Positions 8,169-17,050 of a stretch of 64,000 nucleotides of DNA are shown one piece after another. The DNA is from AP-15 sp963747735 (GTDB lineage Bacteria; Pseudomonadota; Alphaproteobacteria; ATCC43930; CGMCC-115725): NCBI GenBank assembly GCA_963747735.1, contig CAVVGE010000019.1, positions 434,001-498,000 of the forward strand, in the 5' to 3' direction. A program made the translations under genes and the position numbers. The notes below the pieces were generated by a model. That model had not been told where the DNA came from. It searched no databases and worked only from the letters and a program-made list of their open reading frames with translations. The stretch's first letter is position 1, and every line of letters begins with the position of its first letter.

Positions 8169-9086
8169 ATGGGCATGCTCGACGGGCGGGTGGCGATTTG
8201 CTGCGGGGCGGGGCGCGGGGTCGGGGCTGAGGTGGCAAAGCTGATGGCGGCGAATGGGGCCAAGGTCGTGGTCAACGATCCGGGCACCAGCGGCAGCGGC
8301 GAGGGGTTGGACCAGACCCCGGCGCAGCAGATTGTGGACGAGATCAAAAAAGCGGGCGGCGACGCGACGGCGAATTACGGGTCGGTCGCGCAGTTCGACG
8401 ATTGCCTCGCCATGGTCGCCCAGGCGCGCGAGGCGTTTGGCGGGCTTCACATCGTTTTCAACGCCGCCGGCATTCTCAGGGACAAGATGTTCCACAACAT
8501 GTTCCCGGAGGATTGGCAGGCGGTCATCGATGTCCACCTGACCGGCCATTTCAACATCAACCGGGCGGCGATCAATTTGTTCCGCGAGCAGAATTACGGC
8601 CGCATCGTCATGGTGTCGTCGACTTCGGGCCTCCTGGGCAATATCGGCCAGGCCAATTACGGTGCCGCCAAGCTCGGCATCGTGGCGCTTGCCCGCATCG
8701 TCGCGATGGAGAACGCGTCGCGCGGCATCAGGGTCAATGTGATCTGCCCCTCGGCCGACACCCGCATGACCCGCTCGGTGCCGACGCCAAAGGACCCCGA
8801 GGCGGCGGCGATCCGCGAGGAGCGGTTGCGCCGTAGCCGGGCCGATGCGATTGCACCCCTCTGCGTCTTTCTCGCTTCCGAGCAGGCGGCGAACGTCAAC
8901 GGCCAGGTGTTTCACCAGCGCGCCGGCGAATTATCGCTCTACGGCCATATGCGGCCGGTGCGCATGGTGCACCGGCATGGCGGCTGGACCCCCGAGACTT
9001 TGGCCGAAATCGCGATCCCGGCCTTGGCGCCGCAATTCACCCCGCTCGACAGCCGCGGCGTCCACCCCGGCCTGCCGATGGAATGA
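8169..9086 (+). CDS. SDR family oxidoreductase
   Basis: A 305-residue short-chain dehydrogenase. The cofactor loop reads 'CGAGRGVGAEVA' in place of the usual TGxxxGxG, followed by 'NAAGIL', the catalytic Ser in 'IVMVSSTSG' and the YxxxK pair in 'YGAAKLG'. Asp after the second beta strand ('VVVNDPG') and the overall pattern resemble the hydroxyacyl-CoA dehydrogenase type found in MFE-2 proteins. The C-terminus extends about 45 residues beyond the classical fold. It is convergent with the kinase-like gene; the stops are 3 bp apart. The physiological substrate is unknown. Confidence 0.8.
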   Translation: MGMLDGRVAICCGAGRGVGAEVAKLMAANGAKVVVNDPGTSGSGEGLDQTPAQQIVDEIKKAGGDATANYGSVAQFDDCLAMVAQAREAFGGLHIVFNAAGILRDKMFHNMFPEDWQAVIDVHLTGHFNINRAAINLFREQNYGRIVMVSSTSGLLGNIGQANYGAAKLGIVALARIVAMENASRGIRVNVICPSADTRMTRSVPTPKDPEAAAIREERLRRSRADAIAPLCVFLASEQAANVNGQVFHQRAGELSLYGHMRPVRMVHRHGGWTPETLAEIAIPALAPQFTPLDSRGVHPGLPME

Positions 9087-9089
9087 GGC

Positions 9090-10631
9090 TCAGGCGAGGG
9101 CCCGTCGGGCGGCGGCAAGCGTCGTCTGCGGGTCGCCGCCGGCGTCGATGCGGGTCCAGTCGATCGGGCCCGGATCACGGCGCAATTGCCGCGCCAGGAT
9201 TGCTGCGGTGGCGTCCGAGGCGTCGTTGCGGCGGGCGCCGATCCGTGCCGCCATCGCCGCGGCCTCGGCGTCGAGCCACAACCCGATAAACGGCGCGCCC
9301 GCACGGCGCGCGATTTCGGCAAAGCCGCGCCGCTCTTTCGGGGTCAGCGCCACCGCGTCGATAATCGCCGAGTAGCCGGCGGCGAGCGCCGTCGCGGCGT
9401 TGCGCGCGAGCGTCTCATAGACCCGGCGGGTGACCTCCGAGGTGTAGGCGCTCTGCGGCAGCCGGGTCTCGGGCGCCACGCCGAAGAGCAGCTTGCGCGC
9501 CACGTCGCTGCGCAGCACGCGGGCGCCGGGAAGCGGGCCGAGCTCCGGGGCGAGACCGAGCGCCAGGGTGGATTTGCCGCTGCCGCTCGGCCCGCCGATG
9601 GCGACGAGCCGCGGCGGCTGCGGCTCGAGCGAGCGCTGCGCAAGCTCGAAATAGCGATGCGCCTCGGCCGCGGTTTCCGGGCTGTCGGCGTGCTCCAGCG
9701 CGGTCGCCGTCACATGGGCGCGGATGCCGGCGCGCAACGAGAGAAACAGCGGCATTGCCGCCAGCCCGTCATCCTCGCCGGTGCGGTCGAGGTAGCGGTT
9801 GAGCACCCGGTTGGCGAAGGCCCCGAGCCCGCGGTGCTCCAGATCCATCAGCAGAAAAGCGAGGTCGTAGAGAATGTCGATGCTGGCGAGCGGCTCTGAA
9901 AATTCGAGGCAATCGAACAACGTCGGCTTGCCGTCGAAGAGACAGATATTGCGCAAATGCAGGTCGCCATGGCAGCGCCGGACCTTGCCGTCGGCGCGCC
10001 GGCGTTCGAGCAAGCCCGCCGCCTTATCGACCGCGCCGCGCCATTTCTCGCGGATCGCCGCGATGTCCTTCTTGCCAAACCCGGCCCGCGCAGCGGCCGC
10101 GAGGCAGCGCCGGTTCTCCTCGGCGACGGCATCGAGCGCCGCCGGGCCGCCTTGGTCGAGGCGCGGCTCCGCCGCAGCGTGGAACTCGGCGATATGGTCG
10201 GCGAGCGCGTCGAGAGCGGGTGCCGCGAGCTTCCCGGCGCGCGCCAACTGATCGAACAGCAAGGACTGGTCGAAGCGGCGCATGACGACGACCCAATCGA
10301 CTTCCGTCCCGTCGTCGAAAAAGCCGATCTCGCCTGCCGGATTGCGGCCGAGGCGGCGCAGCCCGAGATAGAGTGCTGGTGCCGTGCGGCGGTTTAGCGC
10401 GAGCTCGGCGGCGCCCGCCTCGCGCCGCTGCGCAACGGTCGAGAAGTCGAGATAAGGAAGGCTGACCGCGCGCTTCAGCTTGTAGGCCTGCTCGCCGGCG
10501 AGGAAGACCACCGACACATGGGTTTCGATCGTCTCGACCCGATCGATGCCGCTGCCATAGGCGGTGGGCCGGCCGAGAAATGCGATCGTATCCCGCTGAT
10601 CGTCGGGGACAGGGTGCGCCAAAGCAGTCAC
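9090..10631 (-). CDS. Aminoglycoside phosphotransferase-like kinase fused to a P-loop ATPase
   Basis: A fused 513-residue protein. Residues 1 to about 335 form a phosphotransferase (APH) fold with the catalytic-loop motif 'CHGDLHLRNICLFDG' and 'DCLEF'. Residues from about 340 form a zeta-toxin/gluconokinase-like P-loop domain with Walker A 'GGPSGSGKST'. Proteins with this architecture are common in proteobacteria, but their substrate is not established. I chose the GTG at 10631 because the family N-terminus ('DTIAFLGRP') lies shortly after it; no strong ribosome-binding site marks it. The longer open frame upstream is the antisense of the M48 gene. Confidence 0.75.
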   Translation of the reverse strand: MTALAHPVPDDQRDTIAFLGRPTAYGSGIDRVETIETHVSVVFLAGEQAYKLKRAVSLPYLDFSTVAQRREAGAAELALNRRTAPALYLGLRRLGRNPAGEIGFFDDGTEVDWVVVMRRFDQSLLFDQLARAGKLAAPALDALADHIAEFHAAAEPRLDQGGPAALDAVAEENRRCLAAAARAGFGKKDIAAIREKWRGAVDKAAGLLERRRADGKVRRCHGDLHLRNICLFDGKPTLFDCLEFSEPLASIDILYDLAFLLMDLEHRGLGAFANRVLNRYLDRTGEDDGLAAMPLFLSLRAGIRAHVTATALEHADSPETAAEAHRYFELAQRSLEPQPPRLVAIGGPSGSGKSTLALGLAPELGPLPGARVLRSDVARKLLFGVAPETRLPQSAYTSEVTRRVYETLARNAATALAAGYSAIIDAVALTPKERRGFAEIARRAGAPFIGLWLDAEAAAMAARIGARRNDASDATAAILARQLRRDPGPIDWTRIDAGGDPQTTLAAARRALA

Positions 10632-10940
10632 CAGCAGCCGACCGCTGCTAAACCCTCTTCCATCGCATCCTCCGGCCTGCGGCGTGCCATGGATACACCA
10701 TCGGCGCGGGACCGCCTCCGCTATGGGCAGGCATCGATACGAACGCGCTTGCTTGCCGTGGCCGTTGCAGCTCGGGGACCGTGGTGGCGAGGGACCGCGG
10801 CGGCCAGGAATCGCGGCGGCATGAAAAGGACGCAGCTTGCCGCCGGGTTGCCGCAATTCTATCTTACCCGCTGGCGGTGCACGGGGCGGGCTCTGCCCGG
10901 CCGGCTGAGCGGGGGCGGCGAATTGGCCCTTTCTTCCTGG
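10632..10940. other. Divergent intergenic region
   Basis: A 309-bp gap separates the kinase-like gene (leftward) from the M48 protease gene (rightward), so it must hold both promoters. I see no RNA gene or strong hairpin. The M48 reading frame is open upstream to ATG 10821, but the residues there do not look like protease or signal sequence. Confidence 0.5.
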
Positions 10941-12275
10941 ATGCGCAATGCGGCGTTGGCGCTCGCCGTGTTTTTTGCCATCGGCCAAGCCGCCGCGGCG
11001 CATGAAGGCGGCGGCGTCAGCCTGCTGCGCGACACCGAGGTCGAATCCGATATCCGCACGATGATGACGCCGATCTGGAAGGCGGCGGGGCTCGATCCGG
11101 ATGCTGTCCACGTCTATCTCGTGGCGGACGGCAGCATCAACTCGTTTGTCGCCGGCGGGCAGAATATCTTTATCAACTCCGGGCTGCTGCTGCGCGCCAA
11201 GACCCCGAACCAGCTGATCGGCGTGCTGTCGCACGAAACCGGACATATCGCCGGCGGCCATCTCTACAAAGGCGCCGAGGCGATGCGCAACGCCAGCATC
11301 GAGGAAATCATCGCCATGATCGCCGGCGCCGCGGCGACTGCCGCCAGCCGCGGCACTGGCGGCGGTGCGGCGCTGCTCGGCGCCGGCGGCGTCGGGCAGC
11401 GCGCGATGGCGCAGTTTTCGCTCGGGCAGGAGGCGACTGCCGATCATGCGGCGTTGAATTATCTCGACGCGACGCATCAATCGGCGCGCGGGCTTCTCGA
11501 ATTTTTCGAGGTGCTGCAAGGCGAGGAGCTCCTTTCCGGCGAAAGCCGAGACCCCTATCTGATCGACCACCCTCTGACCGAAGAGCGGATCAAATACGTG
11601 CGCGAGCATGTCGAGCGCTCGCCTTATTCGAACGCGCCCGACACCGCCGCCAATATCGCGATGCTGGCGCGGATGAAGGTCAAGCTTTCGGCCTTTGTTC
11701 AGCCACCCTCGACGACATTGGCGAGCTATCCGGCGAGCGACCAATCGGTGCTGGCCCGCTACGCGCGCGCCATCGCCTATTACCGGATCCCGCAGCTCGA
11801 CCAGGCATTGCCGATTATCGACGGGCTGATCCGGCAATACCCGAGCGACCCCTATTTTCGCGAGCTCAAGGGCCAGATGCTGTTCGAGAACGGACGGATC
11901 GGCGACGCGATCGGCCCCTATCAGGAGGCGGTGCGGCTCGCGCCCAGCGCGGCGCTTTTGCGCATCGGCCTCTCGCAGGCTTATATCGAAAACCACGATC
12001 CGGCGCAGGATCGGCTGGCGATCGCCTATCTGAAGGACGCGGTGCGCACCGAAGACAAGGAGCCGACGGCCTGGCATCTGCTGGCGACCGCCTACGGGCG
12101 CGACAACCAGATGGGCATGGCGGCATTGGCGTTGGCCGAAGAAGGGCTCGCCGCCGACGATCAGAAGCAGGCGGTGCGCGAAGCCCTGCGCGCCCAGCAT
12201 CTGCTGCCGAAGGGCAGTGCCGCCCATGCCCGCGCAGACGAAATTCGCCGCGAAGCAAAAGCGATCGACGAATGA
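10941..12275 (+). CDS. Periplasmic M48 metalloprotease with TPR domain, BepA-like
   Basis: BepA-like proteases help outer-membrane protein assembly and degrade stalled substrates in the periplasm. The 444 residues start with a signal peptide (RNAALALAVFFAIGQAAAA), supporting the ATG at 10941. The M48 zinc site is 'LSHETGHIAGGH' (HExxH), with the third ligand expected in 'EATADHAAL'. TPR helices fill the C-terminal half ('FRELKGQMLFENGRIGDAI', 'PTAWHLLATAYGRDNQMG'). The DsbA-like gene follows 47 bp downstream, giving an envelope protein-quality pair. Confidence 0.85.
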   Translation: MRNAALALAVFFAIGQAAAAHEGGGVSLLRDTEVESDIRTMMTPIWKAAGLDPDAVHVYLVADGSINSFVAGGQNIFINSGLLLRAKTPNQLIGVLSHETGHIAGGHLYKGAEAMRNASIEEIIAMIAGAAATAASRGTGGGAALLGAGGVGQRAMAQFSLGQEATADHAALNYLDATHQSARGLLEFFEVLQGEELLSGESRDPYLIDHPLTEERIKYVREHVERSPYSNAPDTAANIAMLARMKVKLSAFVQPPSTTLASYPASDQSVLARYARAIAYYRIPQLDQALPIIDGLIRQYPSDPYFRELKGQMLFENGRIGDAIGPYQEAVRLAPSAALLRIGLSQAYIENHDPAQDRLAIAYLKDAVRTEDKEPTAWHLLATAYGRDNQMGMAALALAEEGLAADDQKQAVREALRAQHLLPKGSAAHARADEIRREAKAIDE

Positions 12276-12322
12276 AAAACCGGCCGCCCGAAAAGCGGCC
12301 ACCTATTGCAGGAGCTTTCTTG

Positions 12323-13073
12323 ATGCCGTTGCGCGCGCTTCTCGTATCGCTGACATTTGCCGCCCTCGCCTTTGCTGCCGGGCCGCGGCCGGCCCAGGCC
12401 GGAGACATCACGCCGGCGCAGCGCCAGGAAATCGACGCGATCATTCACGATTATTTGATGAAAAACCCGCAGGTGCTGATCGACGCGATCAAGGCCGCCG
12501 AGGACAAGCTGACCCACGATGCCGACACCAAGGCCTCGCAGGCGGTCGACGCGCACCGGCGCGAAATCTTCGACGATCCCACAGACCCCGGTGGCGGGCA
12601 ACCCCAAAGGCGATGTCGCGATCGCCGAGTTCTTCGATTACCGCTGCCCCTATTGCAAAAAAGTCGAGCCGGATTTGGAGGCCTTGTTAAAGAGCGATCC
12701 GAAGCTGCGCATCGTCCTCAAGGAGTTCCCGATCCTCGGCCCGGTGTCGGTCACCGCCGCGCAGGCGGCATTGGCGGCGCAGCGTCAGGGCAAATACGCC
12801 GCCTTTCACGACGCGATGATGTCGGCGCGCGGCAACATCACCGACGATACGGTCTATCAGGTCGCGCGCTCGGTCGGGCTCGATGTCGACAAGCTCAAGC
12901 GCGACATGGCTTCGCCCGAAGTTGCTCAGACGGTGAAGTCGAACATGACGCTCGCCGACGCGCTCGAAGTCCACGGCACCCCCGCCTTTATCATCGGCGA
13001 TCGCGTTGTGCCGGGCGCGGTCGATCTCTCCGAGCTGAAAAAATACGTGGCCGAAGCCCGCAACAACAAATAG
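12323..13073 (+). pseudogene. DsbA-family thiol oxidoreductase, interrupted by a one-base frameshift
   Basis: The ATG at 12323 follows AGGAG and opens a signal peptide (LRALLVSLTFAALAF...) and a ScsC/DsbA-type N-terminal helix domain ('RQEIDAIIHDYLMKNPQVL'). After 'FDDPTD' the frame shifts. The thioredoxin domain continues in the +1-related frame from 'PVAGNPKGDVAIAEFFDYR' with active site CPYC, cis-Pro loop 'VHGTPAFIIG' and a complete C-terminus. Removing one C from CCCC at 12586-12589 restores one protein of about 250 residues. Both halves look well conserved, so either the change is recent or it is a sequence error. Confidence 0.8.
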
Positions 13074-13083
13074 CGGCGCCAGG

Positions 13084-13725
13084 TCAGGGCTCGCAGTCGG
13101 GCTGGCTCGCCGGGTGCGCGTCCTTGAAAGCAGAAAGCTGCATGCAGCTTTGGTGGATGCGGGAGATCGTCGGATAGGGCGCCATGTCGAGCTGGTAGCG
13201 CTCGGCATTGACGATTTGAGGCACCAGCACGATATCGGCGAGCCCCGGCCGGTCGCCGTGGCAAAAGGCCCCGGTGCGCGGATCGTCGGCGAGCAGCGGC
13301 TCCAGCGCCGTAAAGCCGGCGGCGATCCAGTGGTTGTACCAGCCGGCGATGTCGCCTTCGCTGCGGCCGAGCTCGTGGATCAGATAGCGCAGCACGCGCA
13401 AATTGTTGATCGGGTGGATGTCGCAGGCGACGATGTCGGCAAGCGCCCGCACCCGAGCCCGGTCGGCGGCGTTCTGCGGCAACAGCGGCGGGTCGGGATG
13501 CGTCTCGTCGAGATATTCGATGATCGCCAGCGACTGGATCAGCACCCGGCCGTCGTCCTCGAGCGCCGGCACCAGGCCTTGCGGGTTGACCGAGAGATAA
13601 TCTGACCGGGTCTGGTCGTTGCGCCGCAGATGGACAAAGGCGGCGTCGTAGGCGAGCCCTTTCAAATTGAGCGCGATGCGCACCCGGAACGCGGCCGAGG
13701 AGCGGAAATAGCCGTAGAGCTTCAT
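13084..13725 (-). CDS. maiA: Maleylacetoacetate isomerase (zeta-class GST)
   Basis: The enzyme uses glutathione to isomerise maleylacetoacetate to fumarylacetoacetate in tyrosine and homogentisate degradation. The 213-residue protein carries the zeta-class motif 'SSAAFRVRIAL' at residues 8-18, the glutathione-binding 'NPQGLVPAL' and 'IQSLAIIEYLDE'. Its ATG overlaps the pqqE stop codon as ATGA and is preceded by GGAGG, so it is the last gene of the PQQ operon. No homogentisate dioxygenase or fumarylacetoacetase gene is nearby. Zeta GSTs can also act on other maleyl or dichloroacetate substrates. Confidence 0.88.
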   Translation of the reverse strand: MKLYGYFRSSAAFRVRIALNLKGLAYDAAFVHLRRNDQTRSDYLSVNPQGLVPALEDDGRVLIQSLAIIEYLDETHPDPPLLPQNAADRARVRALADIVACDIHPINNLRVLRYLIHELGRSEGDIAGWYNHWIAAGFTALEPLLADDPRTGAFCHGDRPGLADIVLVPQIVNAERYQLDMAPYPTISRIHQSCMQLSAFKDAHPASQPDCEP

Positions 13726-14864
13726 CGCCTGATCCCTCCGGCCGGCTCGACCGCCAAGGCGGCAGCGGAGAACTGCCGGTAGATGAAATCGGCCCCGGAA
13801 CCGTCGGCGTCGGCGTCGGCGAGGGCCTGCGCGACGAGCGCGTGGTCGAGAGAGAGCGCGCAAACGGGATCGGTGCGCGATGCGTCGCCGGTCATCGCGA
13901 AGGCCTGGCAACGGCAGCCGCCCCAATCGATCTCGCGCCGCTCGCAGCTATGGCAGGGCTCGGGCATCCAGCCGGTGCCGCGAAACCGGGCGAAGGCCGG
14001 GTCATGGTCCCAAATCTCGGCGAGGCCCGCTTCGGCGACATTCGGAAAATGGAGGCCGGGCAAAGTTTCGGCCGCGTGGCACGGCAACACCTTGCCCGAG
14101 GGCGTCACATTCAAAAACCGCCGCGCCCAGCCGCCCATGCAGGCTTTCGGCCGGCGCGCGTAATAGTCCGGCACGACATAGTCGATCGCCAAGACACCTT
14201 TGAGCCGGATGCGGGCGGCTTCGACCAGCGCCGTCGCGGCTTCGAGCTGCGCGCGGCTCGGCAATAGGGCCGCGCGGTTGCGCAAGGCCCAGGCATAATA
14301 CTGGACATGGGCGACTTCGAGCCGGTCGGCGCCGAGCGCCACGGCCATATCGACGATGTCGTCGAGCCGGTCGAGATTGTGCCGGTGCACGACCGCGTTG
14401 ATCGTCAGCGGCAGCCCCGCCTCGCGCACCAGCTGTGCCGCGCGATGCTTTTGCGCCTGGGCGCCGGCGAGGCCGGCAATCCGGTCGCCGACGGCCGGGT
14501 CGGCATCCTGCAAGCTGAGCTGGACATGCTCGAGCCCGGCTTCGGCGAGCGCTGTCATACGCGCGGTGTCGAGGCCGATGCCCGAGGTGATCAGGTTGCC
14601 GTAGAGACCCACCCTTGCGGCGTGACCGACGAGGGTCGCGAGGTCGCGCCGGGCGAGCGGCTCGCCACCCGAAAAATGCACCTGCAAGACGCCGAGAGCA
14701 GCCGCCTCGCCGAGCACGCGCTGCCATGCGGCGGTGTCGAGCTCGGCGCCGCGACGCTCCAGCTCCAGCGGGTTCGAGCAGTAGGGGCAGCGCAGCGGGC
14801 AGCGATGGGTCAGCTCGGCGAGCAACGCGAGCGGCGGCTCGATTTTGCCGGCGCTATCCGTCAT
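13722..14864 (-). CDS. pqqE: PQQ biosynthesis radical SAM protein PqqE
   Basis: PqqE, with PqqD, links the glutamate and tyrosine side chains of PqqA by a C-C bond, the first step of PQQ synthesis. The 380 residues show the radical SAM cluster site CPLRCPYC (C22, C26, C29), 'HFSGGEPLARRDL' for SAM binding, and a C-terminal SPASM domain with cysteines in 'CHSCERREIDWGGCRCQAF'. The start codon overlaps the pqqD stop (ATGA). Confidence 0.95.
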   Translation of the reverse strand: MTDSAGKIEPPLALLAELTHRCPLRCPYCSNPLELERRGAELDTAAWQRVLGEAAALGVLQVHFSGGEPLARRDLATLVGHAARVGLYGNLITSGIGLDTARMTALAEAGLEHVQLSLQDADPAVGDRIAGLAGAQAQKHRAAQLVREAGLPLTINAVVHRHNLDRLDDIVDMAVALGADRLEVAHVQYYAWALRNRAALLPSRAQLEAATALVEAARIRLKGVLAIDYVVPDYYARRPKACMGGWARRFLNVTPSGKVLPCHAAETLPGLHFPNVAEAGLAEIWDHDPAFARFRGTGWMPEPCHSCERREIDWGGCRCQAFAMTGDASRTDPVCALSLDHALVAQALADADADGSGADFIYRQFSAAALAVEPAGGIRR

Positions 14865-15145
14865 CGGCGCAGCACCTTTTTGTCGACGAGGTCCTGCAGC
14901 ATGTTCAGCACATCGGTGGCGATCACCTCGCGCGGCGCCTCGTATTCGGCGGCGAGCCGGTCGATGATCGCGTCGGCGGTGCTCGCGCCATCGACGAGGC
15001 GCAGGATTGCCACCGCCTGCTCGTCGGGCAGCAGCAGCCGTTCCGGCATCAGGACGATCCAGGCCCGGCGCACCTCGTCGAAGCGAAACCGCGCATGCGG
15101 AGCAAAGCGCAGCACCGCGGCGCCGTCCACCGCGCCATCGCTCAC
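14861..15145 (-). CDS. pqqD: PQQ biosynthesis peptide chaperone PqqD
   Basis: PqqD is a small winged-helix protein that binds PqqA and presents it to PqqE. The 94 residues match the family: 'RFAPHARFRFDEVRRAW', 'LMPERLLLPDEQAVAIL' and the C-terminal 'DVLNMLQDLVDKKVL'. The GTG start at 15145 shares its bases with the pqqC stop (GTGA). The family length of about 90 residues fits this start. Confidence 0.92.
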   Translation of the reverse strand: MSDGAVDGAAVLRFAPHARFRFDEVRRAWIVLMPERLLLPDEQAVAILRLVDGASTADAIIDRLAAEYEAPREVIATDVLNMLQDLVDKKVLRR

Positions 15146-15885
15146 GGTCGGCTCTGCCCCGGAACAAAGGCGCCGGGCGGGGTGAGCCCCGGCTCGACAT
15201 AGGCGAAATAGAGCGCGTCGAGCTGCACCCACAGCACATCGCATTTGAAGCGCAACGTGTCGAGCACCTGGGCCTGCTTTTCCGGCGTGTCGGCGTGCTC
15301 CTTGACGTAGCCGAGCGCAAAGGCGACATCGGTCGGCGCCTGGGTCAGCCGCGGCGTGAAATAGGCCAGCGTGTCGCGGCTGATGAAATCGTAATTGGCG
15401 AGCATGCCGGAGACCCGCTCGGCGATGATCTGCGGCGAGAACATCTCGGTCAGGCACGACGCGACCGCCTCCAACAGCGACCGGTCGCGGACAAAATTGA
15501 CATAGGCATCGACGGCGAACCGGGTCGCCGGCAGCAATCCCGCGGTCGAGACGACATAGTCGCGGTCGAGGCCGAGCCCGTCGGTCAGCCGCAGCCAGCG
15601 GGCGATGCCGCCCGTTCCTTCCTCGGTGCCGTCATGATCGATGATGCGGCGGCGCCATTCGCGCCGCAGCGCCGGGGTCGGCAGCCGCGCCACCAGATAG
15701 GCGTCCTTGGCCGGGATGCGCGCCTGATAGTAATAGCGGTTGAGCGCCCAGGCCTGGATCTGGCCGCGGTCGAGCTTGCCGTCGCGCATCAGGTGGTGAA
15801 ACGGGTGGCGGTCGTGATAGCGCTCGGCGCCGATCGCGCGCAGCTGCGCTTCGAGCCCGTCGGGCGAGAAGAGCCGGTCGTTCAC
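15142..15885 (-). CDS. pqqC: Pyrroloquinoline-quinone synthase PqqC
   Basis: PqqC catalyses the last step, the cofactorless eight-electron oxidation and ring closure that forms PQQ. The 247 residues fit the family, with 'HPFHHLMRDGKL', 'NRYYYQARIPAKDA', 'HDGTEEGTGGIARW' and 'YDFISRDTLAYFTPRL' as recognisable stretches. The GTG start at 15885 overlaps the pqqB stop (GTGA). Confidence 0.95.
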   Translation of the reverse strand: MNDRLFSPDGLEAQLRAIGAERYHDRHPFHHLMRDGKLDRGQIQAWALNRYYYQARIPAKDAYLVARLPTPALRREWRRRIIDHDGTEEGTGGIARWLRLTDGLGLDRDYVVSTAGLLPATRFAVDAYVNFVRDRSLLEAVASCLTEMFSPQIIAERVSGMLANYDFISRDTLAYFTPRLTQAPTDVAFALGYVKEHADTPEKQAQVLDTLRFKCDVLWVQLDALYFAYVEPGLTPPGAFVPGQSRP

Positions 15886-16790
15886 AGCCTCACCTCCATC
15901 CCGTCATAGGCGATCTCCCAGCCGGCCGCCTCGGCTTCGCGCCGCTCGGCCAAATCTTCGAGCAGCACCGGGTTCGAATTGTTGATGTGGATAAAAATCC
16001 GCCGCTCGACTGCGAGGCCGTGCAAGGCCGCGATGGCACCCGCCGGCCCGGTCATGCTGATATGCCCCATGCGCCGGCCGGTCTTGTCGCCGACGCCCAT
16101 CCGGATCATCTCGTCGTCACGCCACAAGGTGCCGTCGAAAAAGACGAGATCGGCGCCCGCGAGGCGCTGCCGCAGCCGATCGGTGACGATCGCGCATCCT
16201 GGAATGAAATAGAGGCGCCGCCCGCTCTCCGGATCGCCGATTTCGAGGCCGACCGCGTCGCCCGCCTCGCTCAGCCCCGGATCCTCACCGGCGGTTTCGA
16301 GATAAAGCGGCACTTTGCCCGGCACAGCAAAGGCGACAGCGGACAAGCCGCCGAGTGCGATGGGCCGATCGAGCGGCAATTCGTTGCGCCCGACACAATC
16401 GGGCGACAGCACGCTAAAAATCGGGTTGGCGGCGATAATGTCGAGCACCGGTCGCGGCGCCCAAAGGTCGAACCGATGACGCTCGCGCAGGTGCAGCAGG
16501 CCGGCAATCGCATCGACATCGCCGCCGGTCACGACGACCCCGGCAATCGGCGACGATCGCAACCCCTCGTGCGGGTGCAACACCGGGGTCGCCTCGATCT
16601 GCAAGCGCAAATCGGGCGAGGCGTTCAAGACGAACCAATCGCGCCCGTTGCCGGAAACCGCAATCGACGCCTGTGTTCGCGCGTGAGCACGCGTTGACGC
16701 GCGACGGGCCTCGCGGCAAGCCGGCGCGTTTGAATTCCACTGCGGAAACCCCCCGCCGGCGGCGGCGCCCAGAACGACCGCGTGAAGCAT
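15882..16790 (-). CDS. pqqB: PQQ biosynthesis hydroxylase PqqB
   Basis: PqqB has a metallo-beta-lactamase fold and hydroxylates the crosslinked Glu-Tyr intermediate. The 302 residues open with the family N-terminus 'VVLGAAAGGGFPQWNSNAP', contain 'NASPDLRLQI', 'HPHEGLRSSPIAGVVVTGGD' and end with 'RIFIHINNSNPVL'. It lies 46 bp downstream of pqqA, separated by a strong hairpin. Confidence 0.95.
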   Translation of the reverse strand: MLHAVVLGAAAGGGFPQWNSNAPACREARRASTRAHARTQASIAVSGNGRDWFVLNASPDLRLQIEATPVLHPHEGLRSSPIAGVVVTGGDVDAIAGLLHLRERHRFDLWAPRPVLDIIAANPIFSVLSPDCVGRNELPLDRPIALGGLSAVAFAVPGKVPLYLETAGEDPGLSEAGDAVGLEIGDPESGRRLYFIPGCAIVTDRLRQRLAGADLVFFDGTLWRDDEMIRMGVGDKTGRRMGHISMTGPAGAIAALHGLAVERRIFIHINNSNPVLLEDLAERREAEAAGWEIAYDGMEVRL

Positions 16791-16808
16791 CAGGCGGCCT
16801 TAGGGGAC

Positions 16809-16828
16809 CCGCCCGCACCGGCGGGCGG
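16809..16828 (-). terminator. Perfect hairpin between pqqA and pqqB
   Basis: CCGCCCGC at 16809-16816 pairs exactly with GCGGGCGG at 16821-16828 around a 4-base loop. There is no downstream run of T on the transcribed strand. It more likely limits read-through or stabilises the pqqA message than acts as a full terminator. An expression drop after pqqA is known in other PQQ operons. Confidence 0.6.
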
Positions 16829-16836
16829 CGGGCTTA

Positions 16837-16914
16837 TCAGACCTCGGCGCAGGCGTAGGCGTTGATTTCGAGGCCGACCGCGATTTCGATAATGACCGGT
16901 GTCTTCCACTTCAT
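16837..16914 (-). CDS. pqqA: PQQ precursor peptide PqqA
   Basis: PqqA is the ribosomal peptide whose Glu and Tyr become PQQ. The 25-residue product starts MKWKTPVIIEIAVG and contains 'EINAY', putting Glu16 and Tyr20 four residues apart as the pathway requires. The ribosome-binding site is GAAGGGA, and two stop codons lie back to back (TGATAA). It leads the operon. Confidence 0.93.
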   Translation of the reverse strand: MKWKTPVIIEIAVGLEINAYACAEV

Positions 16915-17010
16915 AGCGGTTCCCTTCGGCGTGATCTCTTGCGAGACTGAAGCTACGAGCGGCCTCGATGCCTGTCAACGCGCGCGATTGCGGATTATCG
17001 CCAACCCCGT

Positions 17011-17050
17011 TCAGAACGCCTTCGGCAAAACCGCGTCCTTCAGCACGCCC
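17011..17050 (-). pseudogene. Probable HicA toxin C-terminal remnant
   Basis: The minus strand just past the HicB-like frame encodes 'VLKDAVLPKAF' and a stop in a different frame. This resembles the conserved C-terminus of HicA-type mRNA interferases ('LKxAGLxKxF'). No HicA N-terminal sequence or catalytic histidine is present, so only the tail survives. Confidence 0.35.

Noticed and set aside
10632..12302. N-terminal extension of the kinase-like frame to 12302
   Set aside because: It lies antisense to the M48 protease gene and adds no family-like residues.
12586..12589. Programmed frameshift in the DsbA-like gene
   Set aside because: There is no slippery heptamer with a stimulatory structure, and the family has no such mechanism. 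A simple indel explains it better.
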